Source: Isosphaeraceae bacterium
GTDB lineage: Bacteria; Planctomycetota; Planctomycetia; Isosphaerales; Isosphaeraceae
Reading direction: 5' to 3'
Length of the DNA stretch: 62,771 nucleotides
Assembly: GCA_021324445.1 (NCBI GenBank)
Contig: JAJPJC010000071.1
Span: 1-62,771 of the forward strand
Within the stretch, counting starts at the first letter, position 1, and the number at the start of each line of letters is the position of its first letter. Below the pieces are notes generated by a model that was not told the DNA's origin, ran no database searches, and worked only from the letters and a program-made list of their open reading frames with translations. Shown here one piece after another: positions 57,893 to 62,771 of this stretch. Both the position numbers and the translations under genes were made by a program.

Positions 57893-59251
57893 AGCGATCG
57901 ACGAGGCCATGAGCTGGTGATAGTTGGCCAGGCCGGGGTCGCCATGCCTCTGGTAGTAATCGGCGAGCAGCCGGTGAGTCGGGGCATGGCGCGGGTCTGC
58001 GCGGAGGACCTCCCGGGTCCATTTCAGGCCCTCCTCGGCGTGGCCGTGCTCGAGTAGCCACTTGGCCACTTCGTAGCGCGAGGCCACGTCGTTGGGGTCC
58101 TTGAGGTGATAGCGGAATTGGAGCATGTGATCATGCTCCTTGCGCAGCCGGCCGGCCAGCTCGGTCTCGGTTCGGGCTCGCGCCGCGTCACCGTTGAGTT
58201 TCAGGGCCTGCGCGTAGGCGTACCGCACCTCGTGGTCATAGGGCTCGATCGGGATGAGCCGCTCGAACCGCTGGCAGGCCCGGTCGTAACGGCCGAGTCG
58301 CAGTTCGGCCTGGGCGAGCTCCTTCAGGGCATCGGGCTGGCGGGGGTTGATCTCCAGGGCGGCTTCGAAGGACCGGGTGGCCCCGTGGATGTCACCCTGT
58401 TGAAACGCGTTGCGCCCGAGGCCCACCAGGGCCGAAACGTCCTGGGGGTTGCGCTGGAGATAGGCGCGGTACTCTTGTTCGGCTTCGTCGAACCGACGGG
58501 CCTTGCTGAGCTGCTGGGCCAGCCCCAGCCGTGCCCGGTCCAGGTTCGGATCGAGCTCCAGGGCGGCGCGGTAGTTCCGGATCAGAACCGAGGGGTCCGT
58601 GTCCGTCCGCGTGGCGACCTCGTTGCTCCACAGGTAGGGCTGGGGGTCCTCCGGTGCCAGGGTTCGCCAGCGCTCGATCGCCACGCCGGCCTGAGGGAGC
58701 CTGTAGGTCTTCAGGTAGATCCCGGCCAACTCCTGGGCGATCTCGATTTGCGGTTCGGCGTTCCGCTGGAAGGCCGCCCGCAGCAGCGGTTCGGCCTGGT
58801 TGAGGCGGCCCGCGCGCGCCCAGTAGATTCCGGTCAGAGGGCTCAGGAGAGTCGCGTCGGCCCCCAGCTTCGTCGCCTGATCGATGGCCTCGGCGGCCTC
58901 GTTGGGCTGATTCGTGACCAGGGCCAGCCACGCGCGGTAGTAGTGGGCTTCGGCCGAACGGGGCCGCTGGCGCAGCCATCGGCGCAAGGGCTCGCGGGCT
59001 TCCCGATAGCGGTGCGCGGCGAACCCGCGGCGGACCGCTCCCGCCGATCGGGAGACCTGGTACTCCTGGTAGGCGAGTGGGGCTCCGACCACCGCGACCA
59101 CGAGGACGAGGACTGCCCCCAGCAGCCGGCGAGCCCTACCGCGCGCGGGGCGCGGGCGCGCACCGGAACTCGCCGTGGTTGGGGGCGACGCGCCCCCGGG
59201 TCCGGCTCGCGACCCGCTCGCGGCGCGAGCCGCTCCAAGGTTCTCATCCAT
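57881..59251 (-). CDS. Membrane-anchored TPR protein
   Basis: In this 456-aa protein a Pro/Ala/Arg-rich N-terminus and one membrane segment (about 43-60: GAVLVLVVAVVGAPLAYQ) precede tandem TPR repeats (HRYREAREPLRRWLRQRPRS, ARRFDEAEQEYRAYLQRNPQ, LEHGHAEEGLKWTREVLRAD). It is a close paralogue of 39381-40757 over its whole length, including the end DPNDVASRYEVAKWLLEHGH. It is probably a surface scaffold. It is convergent with the lipoprotein gene, as part of the duplicated cassette. Confidence 0.88.
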   Translation of the reverse strand: MDENLGAARAASGSRAGPGGASPPTTASSGARPRPARGRARRLLGAVLVLVVAVVGAPLAYQEYQVSRSAGAVRRGFAAHRYREAREPLRRWLRQRPRSAEAHYYRAWLALVTNQPNEAAEAIDQATKLGADATLLSPLTGIYWARAGRLNQAEPLLRAAFQRNAEPQIEIAQELAGIYLKTYRLPQAGVAIERWRTLAPEDPQPYLWSNEVATRTDTDPSVLIRNYRAALELDPNLDRARLGLAQQLSKARRFDEAEQEYRAYLQRNPQDVSALVGLGRNAFQQGDIHGATRSFEAALEINPRQPDALKELAQAELRLGRYDRACQRFERLIPIEPYDHEVRYAYAQALKLNGDAARARTETELAGRLRKEHDHMLQFRYHLKDPNDVASRYEVAKWLLEHGHAEEGLKWTREVLRADPRHAPTHRLLADYYQRHGDPGLANYHQLMASSIAPQR

Positions 59252-59848
59252 CGGATCGTCTCAAGCGCGCGGGGCTGGGGTCGAGCCGGCTCCCGCCGGC
59301 GAGCCCCCGGGAGTGCCCCATCTCGAACCACAGGGCCGTTTCTTCAGTTCGTCCCAATGCTCTCAGGTTACGACCGGCGGCGGACAAAGGAAAGCACGAA
59401 CCGGGTGCCGCTGCCGCGGACGGCGAGCGACCCTGGACTTGATCGGGGAGCGCGGGGTCTAATGGGTAATGGGCGTTGCCGTGGGCGAAGCCGATTTCTT
59501 GCTCCGTCCGCTCGTCCGCCGTCATCCCATAGCGCCGGGCCTTCTCAATCAAAGCTATGAGCTGCTCGGACAGAGGGCCACCCTCCCCTCTCTGCGGCTC
59601 GGTAGCCGATTGAGGAGGAAACGGCCGGCAATCTCCATACGATGATAACTGGCAAATCTGGAACCTCGGGATCAGGATCATTCGGGATCCCGCCGTTGGA
59701 GAGGCGTCGCCAGGCGAATGTCTCCCAGAATCACCACGATCAGCAGGAATGACCGGGGAGAAGCAAGGGCTGCGGAGCGTGCGGCCAGCGCACCGTCCCC
59801 AGGTCAGTCGAGAGTCGGCGGCGGCGGTGGGCAGCAGGAGGTCGCCAT
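59252..59848. other. Relic-bearing region between the TPR gene and the DUF3987 gene
   Basis: About 600 bp in which I can support only one protein fragment (59457-59573, minus). An open frame spans most of it on the minus strand but has no other recognisable part and runs into the TPR gene. Confidence 0.5.
59457..59573 (-). pseudogene. Fragment of a small planctomycete hypothetical-protein family
   Basis: The translated segment LSEQLIALIEKARRYGMTAD followed by ERTEQEIGFAHGNAHYP matches the N-terminus of a common short planctomycete family (xxLIEKARxxxMTxxExxxQxxSFAYGN). The first codon is CTG, no ATG or ribosome site is present, and the sequence diverges after HYP, so it is a remnant. The function of the family is not known to me. 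Confidence 0.45.
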
Positions 59849-61804
59849 TCAAAACGCATCCGGGTCCGTCGGGTCCACCCCGCGATGATCGAGGACGTCG
59901 GGCTTCTCCCGATGGGCACCAGCGGCAGAATCGGCGGGATCAGCCGCGACCGCACCCGGACCGGCTGAGGGGGAGTGATCCTCGGGTGGTCCCTGGTACG
60001 TGGGAACGTGAAAAACGTGATAAGGGGTCCGCGGGCCGGTCGCTTGGGGGCTTATCACGTTTTTCACGTTCCCACGTACCACGTCGCCGACCGCGAACCA
60101 GCGCTCGGCCGGCCTCCCCGCGGTGGCAACCGTTTCCCTGCGAACGGACCCGGCCTGCAGCAAGATCGTCAGCTTGGAGGCCACATGGTCGGCGCTCTTG
60201 TTATCGCCGAAGCAAGCGCGGCGAATCTCACCCCGGCTCAGCCCCTGGGAGCAGGCGCGCAGGGCCTCCAGGATCCGGTCGGCATCGCGGTCGCCGGTCG
60301 TGGTGCCGAAGAGGTAGGCCGCCGAGCGCTGGCAATAATCCCAGAGCGCCAGCGCGGCCGCGAGGTGCTCAGGCTCGATCCGGTCGGAGCGATCCAGCAG
60401 GGTGTAGAGCAGGGCCAGCCGGAGGGTATGGGCCTCGGCTCGACTGCTCACCATGCCCAGCGCGCCGGGCCGCGGGCTGGTCAAGCGCGGGTAGACCTCG
60501 TCCCAGATCGCCATGGCCGGGCGGGTCCACTGGATCATCGCGGCGGACCGCGCGAACGCGGCGGCCTCGCTCAGCCTGGCCTGGAGCCGATCCACCTCGT
60601 CCGGGGGGATTCGACCGCCGAAGGGCAGGAGCTTCGACCGCCGGCAGCAGACCCACAAGAACCGATTGGCGAACCCGTTGGCCTGGTCACACTGACTCAG
60701 GAGCCTGGTCAGCTCCTCGGCGGTGATGTGACCGATGATCGAGACATGGGCGCCGGTGGCACGGTACGGGGAGGACTTGGTCATGCTGGCCAGCGTCGAT
60801 CCGTCCCATCCCTGGCGCATCACGGCCGAGAGGTTGTTCCCTTCTCGGCTGGAGACCTTGAGGACGCCGCCGAACTCGGTCTCGATCACCAGCAGCCGTT
60901 TGTCCGATACCCCGTGGTCCCGGATCACCTCCTGGTAACCCGTGACCGTGCCCTTGTCCCGCATCGGCTCTTTTCCCCCCAGCGGGTCGCGGACGTGATA
61001 GATCAGACCGGCGCCGGTGGACAGCCCGCCCAGGATGCGTTGGTCCCTCCACTCGGGGTCGACCGCGCCCACGAAGCGACAGACCTCCGACCAGGACGTG
61101 CCCTTGCGGGCCGCGCTGGTCTCTCCCACCATCAGCGCGAACTCATTGGCATGGTGCCAGGTGGCCCCCACCCGGACATGAGCGCTCCGGCCGATCATCG
61201 AGCCGAAGGCCACCAGCAGTTGCGCCAGCAGCGCGGCCGGATCGGCCTCGGAGTGCGGCTCGATGGACCGGACGATCGCGCCGGCCAGACCGTGGTAGGC
61301 GGCCTCCTCCGGCGGTGCGGGCCATTCGGGCAGAGTGATCTCAGCTTCGTCATCGTCAGTGGACGTGGTCCGTGACATCCGTGAACAGGGCTCAGGGTCG
61401 GCTCCCGTGGCCGGCGCGCCCAGCCAGGGCTGCTCACACCACAGGCAGTTCGCCAGGTCGAAGGTCAACGACCAGGACGTGAAGTCGAGGAACTCCACGC
61501 CCAGTCCCAGGAGGCACCACTCCCGGACCACCCGGGCGCCGGCCGCGCGGCACTCGGCCATGGCCTCCAGGGCCTGCTGACGACCGGGTCCGCCGCTGGG
61601 CGCCACGACCACGATCTTCTTGCCCCGGGCGATCCGCCGGATCGTCTTGGGGCTGTAGACGTCGGTGATGAGGCCGTACCGGCCGATTTGGGCGACGGCA
61701 TTCGCGATCTCGCCGCTCGGGCAGAGGAAGAGCCAGTCCTCTGCGACGCGGTCCAGCACGCGGTCCAGAGGGTCCAGAGGCTTGGTCTTCATCAGAGCCG
61801 TCAT
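59849..61804 (-). CDS. DUF3987-type ATPase/primase-associated protein
   Basis: This 651-aa protein has two parts. Residues about 18-105 (DWLFLCPSGEIANAVAQIGR, KKIVVVAPSGGPGRQQALEA) resemble a TOPRIM-like fold. From about 165 it is a DUF3987-like ATPase with a P-loop-type GETSAARKGTSW (about 227-238), IETEFGGVLKVSSREGNNLS, THVSIIGHITAEEL-like motif and NRFLWVCCRRSKLLPFGG. Such proteins occur in phages, plasmids and integrated elements, so this may be part of a mobile region. ATG at 61804 follows GAGGATTGCG; an open frame extends to 61903 but is not conserved-looking. The last ~60 residues are encoded across a perfect 30-bp inverted repeat, and this tail looks foreign to the family. Confidence 0.78.
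   Translation of the reverse strand: MTALMKTKPLDPLDRVLDRVAEDWLFLCPSGEIANAVAQIGRYGLITDVYSPKTIRRIARGKKIVVVAPSGGPGRQQALEAMAECRAAGARVVREWCLLGLGVEFLDFTSWSLTFDLANCLWCEQPWLGAPATGADPEPCSRMSRTTSTDDDEAEITLPEWPAPPEEAAYHGLAGAIVRSIEPHSEADPAALLAQLLVAFGSMIGRSAHVRVGATWHHANEFALMVGETSAARKGTSWSEVCRFVGAVDPEWRDQRILGGLSTGAGLIYHVRDPLGGKEPMRDKGTVTGYQEVIRDHGVSDKRLLVIETEFGGVLKVSSREGNNLSAVMRQGWDGSTLASMTKSSPYRATGAHVSIIGHITAEELTRLLSQCDQANGFANRFLWVCCRRSKLLPFGGRIPPDEVDRLQARLSEAAAFARSAAMIQWTRPAMAIWDEVYPRLTSPRPGALGMVSSRAEAHTLRLALLYTLLDRSDRIEPEHLAAALALWDYCQRSAAYLFGTTTGDRDADRILEALRACSQGLSRGEIRRACFGDNKSADHVASKLTILLQAGSVRRETVATAGRPAERWFAVGDVVRGNVKNVISPQATGPRTPYHVFHVPTYQGPPEDHSPSAGPGAVAADPADSAAGAHREKPDVLDHRGVDPTDPDAF
59995..60080. 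repeat. Perfect 30-bp inverted repeat inside the DUF3987 gene
   Basis: Positions 59995-60024 (GGTACGTGGGAACGTGAAAA...) are the exact reverse complement of 60051-60080, separated by 26 nt. The repeat encodes the segment GNVKNVIS ... YHVFHVPTY near the C-terminus. It could form a very stable mRNA hairpin, or be a recombination or protein-binding site. Confidence 0.92.
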
Positions 61805-62017
61805 CGCAATCCTCGGCTGGAGACCGTCGCCTTCCGGCGACGGAGCAAGGCCGCTCCTGAATGATGAGAGAAGGGACACCAAGACGACTCCGCGGACTCC
61901 CACCGTCGTCCCTCGGAACCGTGTCCAGGCGTGGCATTTCCGGCCGCGTCGCCGTCGGGGGAGTTCTCGCGCCGCCTCGACCCCAGAGATGAGATGCGAG
62001 TTGCGGCCCTCGCGTCC

Positions 62018-62593
62018 TCAGGCATAACCTGGTTCGTTGCCGGGTTTCCACTTGATGTTGCAGCCCAGGCTCGGCCGCTGTTCAGGGCTCACCGGCCGGC
62101 CGGCCAGCACCGCATCCAGGGCCGACCGCAGGTCCTGGCCCGTGACCGGGATTGTGTTCCCGGGCCGGCTCCCGTCCATCTGACCCCGATAGACCAGCTT
62201 CCGCTCCCGATCGAAGACGTAGAAGTCGGGGGTGCAGGCCGCCTGGTAGGCCTTGGCGACCTCCTGGCTCTCGTCGTACAGATAGGGGAAGGTATAGCCG
62301 ATCTCGGCCTTCTCCTTGACCATCATCTCGGGACGATCGTCGGGGTAACCGGCCGCATCGTTGGAGTTGATCCCGACGACCGCCACTCCTCTTCGCTGGT
62401 AATCCTTGGCCAGACGGGCCAGCTCCTGGCGGATGTGCTTGACGTAGGGGCAGTGATTGCAGAGGAAGACGACGAGCAGAGCAGGGGCGTCGCGGAAATC
62501 GTCGAGGGCGACGACCTTGCCCTCGGTGTCCGGCAGTCGGAAGTTGAGTGCCTGGGTTCCGAGGGGAAGCATGGTCGAGGGGGTCAAAGCCAT
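62018..62593 (-). CDS. Thioredoxin-family (AhpC/TSA-like) redox protein
   Basis: This 191-aa protein has the redoxin fold: LNFRLPDTEGKVVALDDFRD, then LLVVFLCNHCPYVKHIRQEL with the redox motif CNHC, then VVGINSNDAAGYPDDRPEMM and CTPDFYVFDRERKLVYRGQM. It belongs to the widespread cytoplasmic 'thioredoxin family protein' group with a CxxC followed by Pro. It probably reduces or oxidises thiols, or detoxifies peroxides. No signal peptide is visible. The end is followed by about 210 bp before the start of the DUF3987 gene. It is monocistronic as seen here; the 178 bp upstream to the window end hold nothing recognisable. Confidence 0.93.
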   Translation of the reverse strand: MALTPSTMLPLGTQALNFRLPDTEGKVVALDDFRDAPALLVVFLCNHCPYVKHIRQELARLAKDYQRRGVAVVGINSNDAAGYPDDRPEMMVKEKAEIGYTFPYLYDESQEVAKAYQAACTPDFYVFDRERKLVYRGQMDGSRPGNTIPVTGQDLRSALDAVLAGRPVSPEQRPSLGCNIKWKPGNEPGYA

Positions 62594-62771
62594 GGGCCGG
62601 GTCCTCCGTCGCTCGTCATTCTGGGTCGGGGGTGGTCGGCCGTTGCTTGCACGGCCGGTCTCGTCTACCGATTATCCTGCCCATGGGTCGATTCGACGTC
62701 AACCGGCGACACCCGATCGCGGCGAGGCGTGCGGAAATCCAGCAGCCTGCTCGCTGGAGCGGGGTGGGCCT

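Overview
The window looks like chromosomal DNA of a planctomycete, probably a relative of Isosphaeraceae. This is inferred from protein families, not from a marker gene. The DNA is very GC-rich. It carries DUF1501 and DUF1549/DUF1553 proteins, an M56 BlaR1-like protease fused to carboxypeptidase-regulatory-like domains, DUF1559 prepilin-like proteins, six CRTAC1-type (FG-GAP plus ASPIC/UnbV) proteins, and two large secreted proteins with the 'LEx-R-hh-S' N-terminal motif of planctomycete surface proteins. The window opens exactly at the left end of an IS5-family insertion sequence.

Layout. 1-911: intact IS5/IS427-type element. 940-7834 (minus): BlaI repressor, BlaR1-like sensor protease, DUF1549/DUF1553 cytochrome-like protein and DUF1501 protein in one tight operon, with a palindromic candidate operator upstream. 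8391-16567: small HTH protein, two convergent TlpA-type redoxin genes that both look chimeric at the 5' end, a di-heme oxidoreductase, an ECF sigma factor with a membrane segment and an RskA-like C-terminal domain, a Tat-exported metallophosphoesterase, a class-C beta-lactamase-like hydrolase and an Rpn-like remnant. 16723-27205: two surface proteins, a DacZ-like diadenylate cyclase, an alpha/beta hydrolase, enolase, and a winged-HTH/Xre-MbcA antitoxin followed by a RES toxin gene broken by an in-frame TAG. 27298-59251: an accessory cluster of six CRTAC1 proteins, TPR proteins, a seven-heme and a two-heme cytochrome c, a double metallo-beta-lactamase-fold protein, two DUF1559 prepilin-like proteins and two small lipoproteins. 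Parts of this cluster are duplicated. 59252-62771: a relic region, a DUF3987 protein whose 3' end contains a perfect 30-bp inverted repeat, and a thioredoxin-family protein.

How the genes may work together. Almost all products of the 27-59 kb cluster have a signal or membrane anchor, so it probably builds an envelope or surface apparatus combining redox proteins (hemes), calcium-binding beta-propellers and TPR scaffolds. This role is inference. The most striking observation is that one CRTAC1 gene (43956-46424, minus) is interrupted by an in-frame TGA. The reading frame continues intact, a U-x-C redox motif is formed, and a hairpin of bacterial SECIS geometry starts 14 nt after the TGA. The gene is therefore best read as a selenoprotein. 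Other leading signals are the sigma/anti-sigma-like fusion at 12311, the disarmed RES toxin-antitoxin pair at 24555-25708, the two chimeric redoxins, the repeated promoter/leader in front of both DUF1559 genes, and several strong nested palindromic elements. I saw no tRNA, rRNA or CRISPR array.
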